The notes: generated by a model from the letters alone, not told the origin. Numbered from the stretch's first letter, positions 42,218-51,296 are shown. The stretch: DNA of 64,000 nt from Clostridia bacterium (GCA_017416485.1 JAFQCH010000006.1:1-64000), one strand, 5' to 3'. Numbers and translations are program-made.

Positions 42218-43723
42218 ATGATTTTCGATATAAAGAATTTTAGCTACACCATCATCTGCGAACAAGCCCCGACGGATACACTCGTTGAAACAGTCGTCAA
42301 CGACAACACACTCGATTTGTTCGTGACTGCAACAAAGGACAAACTGAAATTCATTGAACTGCGATGGGATTTTGAAAGCTGCCCGGATCTGTATGTTCTC
42401 GGTGACGTGTGGGAACGCAGTTACGGCGAACTGGAGTTTGCAAAATTAAAAGACTGCACCCGCCATTTTCCGTGGTATTTCATTGCAACGGACAAAGAAA
42501 AATGCCGGTGCTTCGGTGTAAAAACCCAGCCCAATGCCTTTGTCAGCTTCCGCTACACCGAAACGGGCATCACCGCTTTGGTGGACTGCCGCAACGGCGG
42601 CAACGGCGTGCACCTCAACGGCAGAAAACTGCAACTTTGCACCTTTGTGTACGCACAGTTTGATTCTGCAAACCTGACCGAAAGCCTGCACACCTACTGC
42701 AAAATGCTGTGCGACAATCCGATTCTGCCGACCGAACCCGTTTACGGCGGCAACAACTGGTACTATGCCTACGGCAAAAGCAGTTACGAGCAGATTGCAT
42801 CCGATGCACGTTTTCAGGCAGAGCTTGCAAAAGGCATCAACAACCGTCCGTTCCAGGTGATTGACGACGGCTGGCAGATCAATCCCTGCTCGGGGCCGTG
42901 GATCGTGAACGACAAATTCCGCGATATGAAACAGCTTGCCGATGAGATCCGTGCAAGCGGTGCACGTCCCGGCATCTGGATTCGTCTGCTTGAAACCAAA
43001 GACGAAAAAATGACCCCCGACATGCGCATTCACCGCAGCGGCAAGCGACAATACCTTGACCCGACCATCCCCGCCGTGCAGGAATATATCAAAGCCGACA
43101 TTGAAATGATAAAAAACTGGGGTTACGAACTGCTCAAGCACGATTTCACCACCGCCGACCTGTTCGGCAACTACGGCAACAGCCTGAACGAAACCGTGAC
43201 CAAGGTGGACGACTGGCATTTTTATGACCAGACCAAAACCAATGCCGAGATCACCCTTGATTTTTACAGACTCATCAAAGAAACCGCCGGTAATATGTAT
43301 CTCATCGGGTGCAACACCATTTCGCACCTGTGTGCAGGTCTTGTGGAACTCAATCGCATCGGTGATGACACCAGCGGCAGAGAATGGGCAAGAACCCGCA
43401 AAATGGGCATCAACACCCTTGCATTCCGCCTTGCACAGAACGAAGCATTCTATATGTGCGATGCAGACTGCGTGGGCATTCTTGACAACAATATTCCGTG
43501 GGAGCTCAACAAGCAATTCCTGCATCTGCTGTCTTACAGCAACACCCCGCTGTTTGTGTCCTGTACCGATCAGGTAACAGAAGAACAGAAAAAAGACCTC
43601 GCCGAGGCTTACAATGTGTTCCAGCAAAAGCACACCATCCGCCCGTTGGATGTTTTTGAAAACAAAACCCCCTGTGTGTGGGAAATTGACGGCGAAACCG
43701 TTACTTACAATTGGGAAGAATAA
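42218..43723 (+). CDS. clan GH-D (GH36/GH27-like) alpha-galactosidase-type enzyme
   Basis: A 501-aa cytoplasmic protein. After a ~150-residue beta domain, the TIM barrel shows GH-D motifs: GGNNWYYAYG, FQVIDDGWQ, ARPGIWIRLLE, ELLKHDFTTADL (nucleophile Asp as in KxD) and GDDTSGREWARTRK (acid/base Asp region). Such enzymes release alpha-galactose, alpha-N-acetylgalactosamine or isomaltose; the short form here leaves the sugar open. ATG 42218 follows ACGGAGG. A glycerol dehydrogenase gene follows 27 nt later. Confidence 0.78.
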   Translation: MIFDIKNFSYTIICEQAPTDTLVETVVNDNTLDLFVTATKDKLKFIELRWDFESCPDLYVLGDVWERSYGELEFAKLKDCTRHFPWYFIATDKEKCRCFGVKTQPNAFVSFRYTETGITALVDCRNGGNGVHLNGRKLQLCTFVYAQFDSANLTESLHTYCKMLCDNPILPTEPVYGGNNWYYAYGKSSYEQIASDARFQAELAKGINNRPFQVIDDGWQINPCSGPWIVNDKFRDMKQLADEIRASGARPGIWIRLLETKDEKMTPDMRIHRSGKRQYLDPTIPAVQEYIKADIEMIKNWGYELLKHDFTTADLFGNYGNSLNETVTKVDDWHFYDQTKTNAEITLDFYRLIKETAGNMYLIGCNTISHLCAGLVELNRIGDDTSGREWARTRKMGINTLAFRLAQNEAFYMCDADCVGILDNNIPWELNKQFLHLLSYSNTPLFVSCTDQVTEEQKKDLAEAYNVFQQKHTIRPLDVFENKTPCVWEIDGETVTYNWEE

Positions 43724-43750
43724 AAATTAAACATAAAAAGGAGTATTACT

Positions 43751-44848
43751 ATGGCAAAAATTCTGATCAGCCCCTCCAAATATGTGCAGGGTGCAGGCGA
43801 AATGGGCAAACTTGCCGATTACGCAAAAAATTACGGCAAAAAAGCGCTCATCCTCATCACCGCATCGGGCTACAAGAGAATCGGAAACATCATTGAAAAC
43901 AGCTTCGCAGGTACCGATTGTGAAATCGTTTTCGATTATTTCAACGGCGAATGCTCCAAGAATGAAATCAACCGCCTGATCGCAGTGATGAACGAAAAGG
44001 ATTGCGACCTGATCATCGGTATCGGCGGCGGCAAGATTCTTGACACCGCAAAGGCAGTTGCTTTCTATTGCAAGACTGCTGTTCTGATCTGCCCCACCAT
44101 CGCATCCACCGATGCTCCGTGCAGTGCACTTTCCGTTATTTACACCGATGACGGCGTGTTCGAAGAATACCTGTTCCTGCCCGCAAACCCCAACATGGTG
44201 CTCATGGATACCGACATCATCACCAAGTCCCCTGCCCGCCTGACCGTTTCGGGTATGGGCGATGCACTTGCAACCTACTTTGAAGCAAGAGCTGTCAAAG
44301 CAAAGGACGCAGGCACCTGCGCAGGCGGCAAGGTTACCAACGCCGCCATGGCTCTGGCAAAGCTCTGCTTCGACACCCTTATGGAAGAAGGCGTGAAAGC
44401 AAAGATCGCACTGGAAGCCGGCGCTTGCACGGAAGCGGTTGAAAAGGTGATTGAAGCCAACACACTGCTCAGCGGCATCGGTTTTGAAAGCGGCGGCCTT
44501 GCAGGCGCACATGCCATCCACAACGGCCTGACCGTACTTTCCGAATGCCACCACATGTACCACGGCGAAAAGGTTGCATTCGGCACACTCACACAGCTTG
44601 TTCTTGAAAACGTGGACGGCGACGAGCTCGAAAGAATCATTGATTTCTGCATCGAACTCGGCCTGCCCGTCACCTTCAAGGAACTCGGCATCACCGAAGT
44701 GACCGACGAAAAGCTGTTTGCCGTTGCCAATGCCGCCTGCGCAGAAAGCGACACCCTGCACAACATGCCCTTTGAAGTCACCCCCGAAAAGGTCGTTGCA
44801 GCCCTCAAAGCCGCCGACGCCTACGGCAGATACTTCCTCGGAGAATAA
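43751..44848 (+). CDS. gldA: glycerol dehydrogenase-type iron/zinc alcohol dehydrogenase
   Basis: A 365-aa GldA-family enzyme that oxidises glycerol to dihydroxyacetone with NAD+. Motifs: ISPSKYVQGAGEM, IIGIGGGKILDTAKAVAF (NAD-binding), CPTIASTDAPCSALSVIY, SGMGDALATYFEARA (metal Asp), GGLAGAHAIHNGLT (metal His) and MYHGEKVAFGTL (metal His). Length is normal. Start ATG 43751 is preceded by AAAAGGAG. It follows the GH-D gene, so it may act in processing the released aglycone or glycerol of galactosylglycerol; this is inference. Confidence 0.93.
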   Translation: MAKILISPSKYVQGAGEMGKLADYAKNYGKKALILITASGYKRIGNIIENSFAGTDCEIVFDYFNGECSKNEINRLIAVMNEKDCDLIIGIGGGKILDTAKAVAFYCKTAVLICPTIASTDAPCSALSVIYTDDGVFEEYLFLPANPNMVLMDTDIITKSPARLTVSGMGDALATYFEARAVKAKDAGTCAGGKVTNAAMALAKLCFDTLMEEGVKAKIALEAGACTEAVEKVIEANTLLSGIGFESGGLAGAHAIHNGLTVLSECHHMYHGEKVAFGTLTQLVLENVDGDELERIIDFCIELGLPVTFKELGITEVTDEKLFAVANAACAESDTLHNMPFEVTPEKVVAALKAADAYGRYFLGE

Positions 44849-44862
44849 AACAGTAAAATGCA

Positions 44863-44900
44863 CACCGCCGCAGGTTTTAAAGCCCACGGCGGTGATTTTT
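44863..44900 (+). terminator. terminator after gldA
   Basis: Stem CACCGCCG / CGGCGGTG followed by ATTTTTG. Confidence 0.85.
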
Positions 44901-44945
44901 GTGCTGTTCATACAAATTGGTGCTGTGCACCATAATGTATCGTTT

Positions 44946-45383
44946 TCATTTGTTTTTATAATATTTTTCTCTTAAATGCTTTGAAAAAGTATTCATTTCT
45001 TTTATAAAATCTAGCATTTGATCTCTTTTATCTTCATCTAAAACAAAACCTGTGCTTATTTTTATCATTCCATGCCCATAAGGGTCATATTTATAAAAGA
45101 CTTCACCATTTTTGTGAATTTCAAAACCTTGAAAATCTGAAATTACAAATTGCTTTGTTACAACAAATACATCTATCACAACTCTGTAATAATTATCAAG
45201 GTAGATAGCAGCTTCAAAAATTCCCGTATCATTTTTGCATTTAAATTTTTTAGGATAAAGTTCCCTTTCTTTGCTCTTTTCAATCCATTTTTTTTGATCT
45301 TCCGGAATATTCTTCAAAAGATTTTTCATTGAAAAAGGCGTATCATCATCAGCAACGGAAAAAGAAATAAAAAATCGTCTCAT
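44946..45383 (-). CDS. AT-rich ORFan of unknown function
   Basis: A 145-aa protein that I do not recognise. It has no signal peptide or membrane helix. It is rich in Lys, Phe, Asp and Ile, with segments such as FEAAIYLDNYYRVVIDVFVV and KNGEVFYKYDPYGHGMIKIST. Start ATG 45383 is preceded by GGAGGG, which supports translation. Base composition is far more A/T-rich than flanking genes, suggesting recent acquisition. Confidence 0.65.
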   Translation of the reverse strand: MRRFFISFSVADDDTPFSMKNLLKNIPEDQKKWIEKSKERELYPKKFKCKNDTGIFEAAIYLDNYYRVVIDVFVVTKQFVISDFQGFEIHKNGEVFYKYDPYGHGMIKISTGFVLDEDKRDQMLDFIKEMNTFSKHLREKYYKNK

Positions 45384-45429
45384 TATAAGTACCCTCCATT
45401 CTTTGTTTTATGTTTTCACCATTAAAAAT

Positions 45430-45819
45430 TTATTCAATTTTCCTGCACACAAGCACCTGTGATATCAAGGTCAGCGAAATGAGCAAGCCCACCACGGAGA
45501 AATACGAAAGTCCGAACATAAGCGGTCCGAATGAGAGGATACACGCGGCAATCAGAATATAAAAAGACACATTTTTCAGCTTCTGCTTGCCTGTCAGACA
45601 GTAAATCAGCAACAATGCAAACACAACCACCGTCAGCACCGCCGTAATAAACGGAGTAAAATTGGCATAGCCGTAGGGGGTCAGGCTGAAATAGGAGAAT
45701 GTTTCTCGCTTTGTTTCTTCGGGTGACACCGCAAAATTGCAGACCGCACCGTAAGGCAGGATTTCTAAGAGCAGGGTCACAAGCGGCAACAAGAGAAGCA
45801 GGAATCGTTTCTTTTGCAT
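45430..45819 (-). CDS. small membrane protein, unknown function
   Basis: A 129-aa protein with about four hydrophobic helices: FLLLLLPLVTLLLEILPYG near the N terminus, then FITAVLTVVVFALLLIYCL, VSFYILIAACILSFGPLMF and VVGLLISLTLISQVLVC. ATG 45819 has AAGGAGAG seven nt upstream; the frame extends further but without start signals. It is divergent from the EamA exporter gene. No family recognised. Confidence 0.7.
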   Translation of the reverse strand: MQKKRFLLLLLPLVTLLLEILPYGAVCNFAVSPEETKRETFSYFSLTPYGYANFTPFITAVLTVVVFALLLIYCLTGKQKLKNVSFYILIAACILSFGPLMFGLSYFSVVGLLISLTLISQVLVCRKIE

Positions 45820-45885
45820 GAGTTTCTCTCCTTTTTCTTTTAGATTATATGATTTTCCTTTATTTTTCCATAAAAAACTGTGTTC

Positions 45886-45914
45886 TTGCCTTTTGCCTGC
45901 GGCTGTGCTATACT
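45886..45914 (+). promoter_or_regulatory. promoter of the EamA gene
   Basis: TTGCCT (45886-45891), 17 nt, TATACT (45909-45914). Confidence 0.65.
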
Positions 45915-45942
45915 TTTCCCTAACTTCTATTTTGGAGAGAAA

Positions 45943-46842
45943 ATGATGAAATTTCTGAAAGATGCAAGACTGCAACTGACATTGTCCATGGTCGTGTTCG
46001 GAACGATCGGTCTTTTTGTGCGCAACATCGGTCTGCCGTCGGGTGAAATTGCTCTGTACAGGGCGGTCATGGCGACGATTCTGGTCGGTTTTGTACTGCT
46101 GTTCACCAAACAGCGCATTGACTTTGCGAAAATCAAAAAAGAACTCCCCTTGCTGCTGCTGTCGGGTGTGGCAATGGGTTTTAACTGGATTTTGCTGTTT
46201 GAAGCCTACAACTACACCACCGTGTCTGTTGCAACCTTGAGTTATTATTTCGCCCCCGTCATCGTCACTCTTGTGTGCCCGTTGCTGTTCAAAGAAAAAA
46301 TGGGGCTTAAGCAATGGCTGTGCTTCGGTTTTTCAACACTCGGCATCGTGCTCATCACGGGCATCGGGGATTTGAGTGCGGGAACAAACCACATCAAGGG
46401 TATTGCATTCGGCCTGGGTGCCGCGGGACTTTATGCCACAGTCATCCTGCTGAACAAATTCATCAAAGGCGTGCAGGGTCTGCACCGCACCTTTTTGCAG
46501 TTTCTTGCAGCAACGGCGGTGCTGATTCCCTATGTCGGATTCACAGACGGCTGCAACCTCGGCACGCTGAACACAAAGGGATGGATTTTCCTGCTTGCGG
46601 TCGGCATTGTGCACACGGGAATCACCTATTGCCTCTATTTTTCTTCTCTTAAAGAATTACCCGGTCAGAAAGCCGCTATTCTCAGTTATGTGGATCCATT
46701 GGTGGCGGTGCTGTGCTCGGTAACAATTCTGCACGAGAAGATGACAAGCCTGCAAATCATCGGAGGTGCATTGATTTTGGGCTTTACCCTGTGGAATGAG
46801 ATTCCGACAAAAAATTTAAGAAAAAATACAGGAAAAAGGTGA
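45943..46842 (+). CDS. EamA/DMT-family transporter
   Basis: A 299-aa carrier of the drug/metabolite transporter superfamily with ten hydrophobic helices in two EamA repeats: QLTLSMVVFGTIGLFVRNIGL in repeat one and GIAFGLGAAGLYATVILLNK in repeat two, with the typical SYVDPLVAVLCSVTILHEKMT near the end. Members export amino acids, nucleosides or other metabolites; the substrate cannot be told. ATG 45943 is six nt after GGAG; a second ATG directly follows. Confidence 0.88.
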   Translation: MMKFLKDARLQLTLSMVVFGTIGLFVRNIGLPSGEIALYRAVMATILVGFVLLFTKQRIDFAKIKKELPLLLLSGVAMGFNWILLFEAYNYTTVSVATLSYYFAPVIVTLVCPLLFKEKMGLKQWLCFGFSTLGIVLITGIGDLSAGTNHIKGIAFGLGAAGLYATVILLNKFIKGVQGLHRTFLQFLAATAVLIPYVGFTDGCNLGTLNTKGWIFLLAVGIVHTGITYCLYFSSLKELPGQKAAILSYVDPLVAVLCSVTILHEKMTSLQIIGGALILGFTLWNEIPTKNLRKNTGKR

Positions 46843-46850
46843 AAAAAATA

Positions 46851-46879
46851 TTGACACCGGCAAAACGCTGTTGTATAAT
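46851..46879 (+). promoter_or_regulatory. promoter of rpsU
   Basis: TTGACA (46851-46856), 17 nt, TATAAT (46874-46879): full consensus vegetative promoter. Confidence 0.9.
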
Positions 46880-46943
46880 AGCGAAGTGTCAAATGACAAG
46901 AATGTTAATACCCACGCGGTTAAGCGGAGGGAGGGAATAGAGA

Positions 46944-47120
46944 ATGAGTACGATCAAAGTTAAAGAGAACGAATCTCTCGACAGTGCGCTGAGACGTTTT
47001 AAGCGTCAGACATCTCGCGACGGCGTTATCCAGGAAGTTCGCAAGAGAGAGCATTACGAGAAGCCTTCTGTTAAGAGAAAGAAGAAATCGGAAGCGGCTC
47101 GTAAACGTAAGTATAAGTAA
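46944..47120 (+). CDS. rpsU: 30S ribosomal protein S21
   Basis: S21 (58 aa), a small basic protein near the platform of the 30S subunit. Translation gives [20 protein letters not shown], then [20 protein letters not shown] and a Lys/Arg-rich tail ending RKRKYK, all diagnostic. GGAGGGAGGG precedes the start. The gene stands alone between a consensus promoter and a terminator. Confidence 0.97.
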   Translation: MSTIKVKENESLDSALRRFKRQTSRDGVIQEVRKREHYEKPSVKRKKKSEAARKRKYK

Positions 47121-47127
47121 AAGAGCA

Positions 47128-47158
47128 AAAACGGGCCTTCTTGTAAGGTCCGTTTTAA
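47128..47158 (+). terminator. terminator of rpsU
   Basis: Imperfect stem AAAACGG-CCTT / AAGG-CCGTTTT followed by a T-rich stretch. Confidence 0.7.
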
Positions 47159-47186
47159 CTTTTTTTGAATTTATGATTATGTTCGA

Positions 47187-47215
47187 TTGAATTTTTACCA
47201 ATAATATGGTATTAT
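47187..47215 (+). promoter_or_regulatory. promoter of yqeG
   Basis: TTGAAT (47187-47192), 17 nt, TATTAT (47210-47215). Confidence 0.65.
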
Positions 47216-47261
47216 ATAATACGTGCCTTGTGCAGAAACAGAAAGAAAGGAGTGTCCGTTC

Positions 47262-47810
47262 ATGCACGATGCTTACCCCGATTATGAATACAAACGCATT
47301 ACGGACATCACCCTGAATGACCTGTACAACATGGGCGCAAAAGCCGTTGCGGTGGACCTTGACAACACCACCGTGCTTGACAGCACCCTGCGTGCCCCGG
47401 GCGGTGTCAAAGAATGGCTGCAAACGGTTCGCGCGGCGGGATTTCCCGTAATCATCATTTCCAACACCTACACCATCCGTGCATGGTGGCTGAGCAAGAA
47501 GTTCGGCAACCTGCCGTGGATTTCCATGGCAGACAAGCCGCACACCGCAGCCTTTTTCAAAGCCGCAAAAATGCTCGGCATCGAAGTCAGCGACATGGTT
47601 ATGATCGGCGACAGACTGTTCACCGATGTCATGGGTGCCAACAAAGCGGGTGCCATTTCCATAAAGGTCGATCCCTTTGAACCTGAAAAACTCTTTGCCG
47701 AAAAATTCCGCAAAGAGCGCAAAAAAGAACGCGAATACCTTGAAAAAAGGAGAAAAGAACGCAATGCAGAAAATCGCCGTTTTAGCAGAAAATCTGAAAA
47801 AATCAAGTGA
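47262..47810 (+). CDS. yqeG: YqeG-family HAD IIIA phosphatase
   Basis: A 182-aa HAD-superfamily phosphatase. Motif I is VAVDLDNTTVLD (two Asp), motif II IIISNTYT, motif III Lys in WISMADKPHT and motif IV MVMIGDRLFTDVMGANKAG. YqeG proteins are widespread in Firmicutes and dephosphorylate phosphatidylglycerophosphate or similar substrates in some lineages; that role is not shown here. ATG 47262 follows AAAGGAG. The highly charged C-terminal helix (KERKKEREYLEKRRKE) encodes the ribosome site and start of the next gene, which overlaps by 47 nt. Confidence 0.9.
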   Translation: MHDAYPDYEYKRITDITLNDLYNMGAKAVAVDLDNTTVLDSTLRAPGGVKEWLQTVRAAGFPVIIISNTYTIRAWWLSKKFGNLPWISMADKPHTAAFFKAAKMLGIEVSDMVMIGDRLFTDVMGANKAGAISIKVDPFEPEKLFAEKFRKERKKEREYLEKRRKERNAENRRFSRKSEKIK

Positions 47811-48834
47811 TGCCGCACTGATTTTCAGCGAGGTCAACCGCCGTTATTATACCGATTTTCCCAGTTCCGACGGTTGTCTGCTTGTGTGTGCAGACGGTTT
47901 TTTCCGTTTTTGGACCGACAGCCGCTATACCGAAGCCGCAGGCAAGGTCATCACCGCCTGTGATGTGTGCGACAGCACCGACCTTGCAAAGCAGCTCAAT
48001 GAAATTTTTAAAGAGAAAAACATAAAAAAGGTCAGTATCGAAGCCGACCGCATGACCGTGGCTGAATACAAAAAGTGGTGCAAAGACCTGCCCGATGTGA
48101 CCCTTGACGACAGCGATGCACTCACAAAGCTCATTGAAGAACAGCGCATGGTCAAATCCGAAGAAGAAATCAGCCTGATTCTTGCCGCACAGAAAATTGC
48201 GGAAGATGCATTTGACTATATTTTAGGCGAAATCAAGGTCGGCAAAACCGAAAAAGAAATTCAGCTCGCCCTTGATTATTATATGCTTTCCCACGGCGCA
48301 GAGGCTTTGTCCTTTGAAACGATTTGCGTCAGCGGTGCGAATTCCTCGATGCCGCACGGTGTTCCGACCGACAAAAAAATCGAATCGGGCGACTTTCTGA
48401 CGATGGACTACGGCGCAGTTGTCAACGGCTATCATTCCGATATGACGAGAACTGTTTTTGTCGGAACGCCGACCGAAGAACAAAAAGAAGTTTACAATAC
48501 CGTGCTTGCCGCACAGCTCGCGTCCCTTGAAGCACTCAAAGACGGTGTGACAGGCAAAGATGCCGACAAAGCAGGCAGAGATATCATCGAAGCCGCCGGT
48601 TACGGCAAAAACTTCGGCCACGGCACGGGTCACGGTGTAGGCATAGAAATTCACGAAGAACCCCGCGTCAGCCCCAAATCCCCGCACACCCTGCACACAG
48701 GTCACGTGGTGACGGTCGAGCCCGGCATTTACCTGCCCGGTAAATTCGGTGTGCGCATTGAAGACATGGCTGTGATCACCGAAAACGGCTGCCGCAACCT
48801 GACCACCTGCCCCAAAGAATTGATTTGTTTATAA
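47764..48834 (+). CDS. Xaa-Pro aminopeptidase/dipeptidase (M24B)
   Basis: A 356-aa M24B metallopeptidase that removes N-terminal residues ahead of proline. The N-terminal creatinase-like domain (about 1-120) precedes the pita-bread catalytic domain. Metal ligands are in FLTMDYGAVVNGYHSDMTRT (two Asp), FGHGTGHGVGIEIHEEPRV (His), VVTVEPGIYL (Glu) and GVRIEDMAVIT (Glu). ATG 47764 follows AAAAGGAG inside the end of yqeG, so translation is probably coupled. Located before efp, a common Clostridia order; PepQ/YqhT-type. Confidence 0.92.
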   Translation: MQKIAVLAENLKKSSDAALIFSEVNRRYYTDFPSSDGCLLVCADGFFRFWTDSRYTEAAGKVITACDVCDSTDLAKQLNEIFKEKNIKKVSIEADRMTVAEYKKWCKDLPDVTLDDSDALTKLIEEQRMVKSEEEISLILAAQKIAEDAFDYILGEIKVGKTEKEIQLALDYYMLSHGAEALSFETICVSGANSSMPHGVPTDKKIESGDFLTMDYGAVVNGYHSDMTRTVFVGTPTEEQKEVYNTVLAAQLASLEALKDGVTGKDADKAGRDIIEAAGYGKNFGHGTGHGVGIEIHEEPRVSPKSPHTLHTGHVVTVEPGIYLPGKFGVRIEDMAVITENGCRNLTTCPKELICL

Positions 48835-48875
48835 ATTTGTTTAAAATTTTAGTTTAAGAATAGAGGTTATCAAAA

Positions 48876-50057
48876 ATGAGAACAACAGGCGTAACTTCCA
48901 GAGGTATCATTTGTCCGATCTTCCAGCAGGGTGACGACCTTGCCGGCGAAATCGTCAAGAGCATTCTGGCTGCCCGTGACAATGAAGGTTTTGAACTCAA
49001 TGACGGCGACATCGTCGGCGTAACGGAAGCCGTTGTCGGCAGAACGCAGGGCAACTATGCCACCACCGAACAGATTGCCGCAGATGTCAAAGCAAAGCTC
49101 GGCGGCAAGGACATGGGTATTGTGTTCCCCATCCTCAGCCGTAACCGTTTCTCGGTGCTGCTGAAGGGGCTGTCCATGGCTTGCGAAAAGCTGTATGTGC
49201 AGCTTTCCTACCCCGGTGACGAAGTCGGTAATCAGCTTGTGAGCATCGACGAAGCAGACGAAAAGGGGGTTAACCCCTATTCCGATTCCTTTGACGAAGC
49301 AGGTTTCCGCGCCGTGTTCGGCAACAACACCGTGCACCGTTTCACGGGTGTGGACTATATTGAGTTTTACAAGAGCTTCGGTGACAACATCGAAATCCTC
49401 TTCTCCAACGACCCCAAATATATCCTCAACTACACCAAGAATGTTCTTTGCTGCGACATCCACAGCCGTTTCCGCACACAGAGAAGAATCAAGGCAGCCG
49501 ACGAAAACGCAAACGTATGGAGAATCGATCAGATCCTTAACGAAAGCGTTGACGGCAGCGGCTGGTCCGAATACGGTCTGCTCGGCTCCAACAAGGCAAC
49601 CGAAAATAAGGTCAAGCTTTTCCCCCGCGATTGTGCCGCTTTTGTTGCTGACCTGCACGCAAAGCTCAAGGAAGCTACCGGCAAAAATATTGAGTGCATG
49701 GTTTACGGCGACGGTTGCTTCAAGGATCCCGTCGGCGGCATCTGGGAACTGGCTGACCCCGTTGTTTCCCCTGCACACACCCCGCGTCTTGTAGGCACTC
49801 CCAACGAACTGAAAATGAAATACTTTGCAGACAACGAATTTGCCGATCTTTCGGGTGAAGAACTTGCAAAGGCAATGCGTGAAAAGATCCGCGCCAAGGA
49901 TGCCGACCTTGTGGGCAACATGCAGAGTGAAGGCACCACCCCCCGCCAGCTGACCGACCTGCTCGGTTCCCTTTGCGACCTGACCAGCGGCAGCGGCGAC
50001 AGAGGCACCCCCGTGGTTCTGATTCAGGGTTATTTCACCAACTACGCAAGCGAATAA
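48876..50057 (+). CDS. CofE-like F420-0:glutamate ligase family protein
   Basis: A 393-aa protein of the coenzyme F420-0:L-glutamate ligase type. N-terminal features fit: GVTSRGIICPIFQQGDDL, LNDGDIVGVTEAVVGRTQGNY and later VYGDGCFKDPVGGIWELADP. Members add glutamate to a phosphorylated acceptor with GTP. No F420 biosynthesis or F420-using gene is in this window, and clostridia generally lack F420, so another acceptor is likely. Start ATG 48876 has AGAGGT upstream. It lies between the Xaa-Pro peptidase and efp genes. Confidence 0.78.
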   Translation: MRTTGVTSRGIICPIFQQGDDLAGEIVKSILAARDNEGFELNDGDIVGVTEAVVGRTQGNYATTEQIAADVKAKLGGKDMGIVFPILSRNRFSVLLKGLSMACEKLYVQLSYPGDEVGNQLVSIDEADEKGVNPYSDSFDEAGFRAVFGNNTVHRFTGVDYIEFYKSFGDNIEILFSNDPKYILNYTKNVLCCDIHSRFRTQRRIKAADENANVWRIDQILNESVDGSGWSEYGLLGSNKATENKVKLFPRDCAAFVADLHAKLKEATGKNIECMVYGDGCFKDPVGGIWELADPVVSPAHTPRLVGTPNELKMKYFADNEFADLSGEELAKAMREKIRAKDADLVGNMQSEGTTPRQLTDLLGSLCDLTSGSGDRGTPVVLIQGYFTNYASE

Positions 50058-50064
50058 TTTGCAC

Positions 50065-50093
50065 TTGCAATTTAAGGAAATTTATATTATAAT
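50065..50093 (+). promoter_or_regulatory. promoter of efp
   Basis: TTGCAA (50065-50070), 17 nt, TATAAT (50088-50093). Confidence 0.8.
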
Positions 50094-50150
50094 ATTTCTG
50101 TTAAAAAACTTTCGGGTGCATGACCCGTATAAGGAAAGGAAAGATAAATT

Positions 50151-50708
50151 ATGGTAGTAGCCGGCGATTTCAGAAACGGCATGACTTTTGAAATGGATGG
50201 TGCGGTCTGGCAGATCGTTGAATTCCAGCACGTTAAACCCGGTAAGGGCGCAGCTTTTGTTCGTACCAAGATCAAAAATGTTATTGCAGGCGGCGTTGTT
50301 GAAAAGACCTTCAGCCCCTCCGACAAATATCCCACCGCATACATTGAAAGAAAAGAAATGGAATATTCCTATTCCGACGGCGGTCTGTATTACTTCATGG
50401 ACAATGAAACTTACGACATGATCCCCGTTTCCGAAGCTGATCTTGACGACAACTTCAAGTTCGTTAAGGAAAACATGGTTTGCCGCATTCTGTCCTACAA
50501 GGGCAAGGTTTTCGGCGTGGAACCCCCCACATTCGTAACCCTGCAGGTCACCGAAACCGAACCCGGCTTCAAGGGCGACACCGCAACCAACACCCTCAAG
50601 CCCGCAACGCTTGAAACCGGTGCTGTTGTCAGAGTTCCGCTGTTCATCGACGAAGGCGAAATGATCAACATCGACACCCGTACGGGCGAATACATGTCCC
50701 GCGCATAA
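50151..50708 (+). CDS. efp: elongation factor P
   Basis: EF-P (185 aa) binds next to the P-site tRNA and relieves stalling at polyproline. Three beta-barrel domains are complete: [20 protein letters not shown], the tip loop [13 protein letters not shown] carrying the modifiable residue, [15 protein letters not shown] and the end [14 protein letters not shown]. Length is standard. A ribosome site AGGAAAGG precedes ATG 50151. No EF-P modification enzyme is in the window. Confidence 0.97.
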   Translation: MVVAGDFRNGMTFEMDGAVWQIVEFQHVKPGKGAAFVRTKIKNVIAGGVVEKTFSPSDKYPTAYIERKEMEYSYSDGGLYYFMDNETYDMIPVSEADLDDNFKFVKENMVCRILSYKGKVFGVEPPTFVTLQVTETEPGFKGDTATNTLKPATLETGAVVRVPLFIDEGEMINIDTRTGEYMSRA

Positions 50709-50748
50709 AATTTTCAATCTCCCCAATTCAACAAGGAGGAATACAATT

Positions 50749-51177
50749 ATGACTACAATCGAAAAAGTTGCATACCTCAAGGGTCTTGCTGACGGTCTGA
50801 ATGTGGACAAGGCTTCCGCAGAAGGCAAGCTTTTCTCCGCTATCATCGATGTGCTTGACGATCTTGCACTCAGCGTGGAAGACCTCACCGATCAGATCGA
50901 TGCCATCGACCTTGATCTGAGCGACCTCGAAGAATACGTTTACGAAGAAGACGAAGACGAATTCTGCGACGGCGATTGCGAAGGTTGCGACGGCTGTGAC
51001 GGCTTTGGCGAATTCGAAGAAGATGCTCTTTATGAGTTCGAATGCCCCGCTTGCCACGAAATCGTTTACTTTGACGAAGAACTGTTCGACGGCGAAGACG
51101 ATGCCATTGAATGCCCAAACTGCGGCACAGTTCTTGAACTCGACGCCATCGGCGAAGACGAAGAAGACGACGACTGA
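50749..51177 (+). CDS. acidic zinc-ribbon protein, CD1247-like
   Basis: A 142-aa, strongly acidic protein. The N-terminal helix IEKVAYLKGLADGLNVD matches the conserved clostridial CD1247-type N-terminal region. A Cys cluster CDGDCEGCDGC lies near residue 70, and two CxxC pairs (FECPACHE and IECPNCGTVLELD) form a likely zinc ribbon near the C terminus. Function is unknown. It is 40 nt after efp with AAGGAGG upstream, an arrangement common in Clostridia. Confidence 0.82.
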   Translation: MTTIEKVAYLKGLADGLNVDKASAEGKLFSAIIDVLDDLALSVEDLTDQIDAIDLDLSDLEEYVYEEDEDEFCDGDCEGCDGCDGFGEFEEDALYEFECPACHEIVYFDEELFDGEDDAIECPNCGTVLELDAIGEDEEDDD

Positions 51178-51192
51178 TTTATATCACTCCCA

Positions 51193-51225
51193 AACTCCCT
51201 GCTAAAGTAAGCAGGGAGTTTTTTT
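51193..51225 (+). terminator. terminator after the CD1247-like gene
   Basis: Perfect 11-bp stem AACTCCCTGCT / AGCAGGGAGTT followed by TTTTT. Confidence 0.92.
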
Positions 51226-51267
51226 GATGCCGAGTGAAAATAAATTATGCTTTAGCGGTGCCTTGCG

Positions 51268-51296
51268 TTGACAAGGAATATAAAATATTTTATAAT
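51268..51296 (+). promoter_or_regulatory. promoter of the GH36 gene
   Basis: TTGACA (51268-51273), 17 nt, TATAAT (51291-51296): full consensus. Confidence 0.9.
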
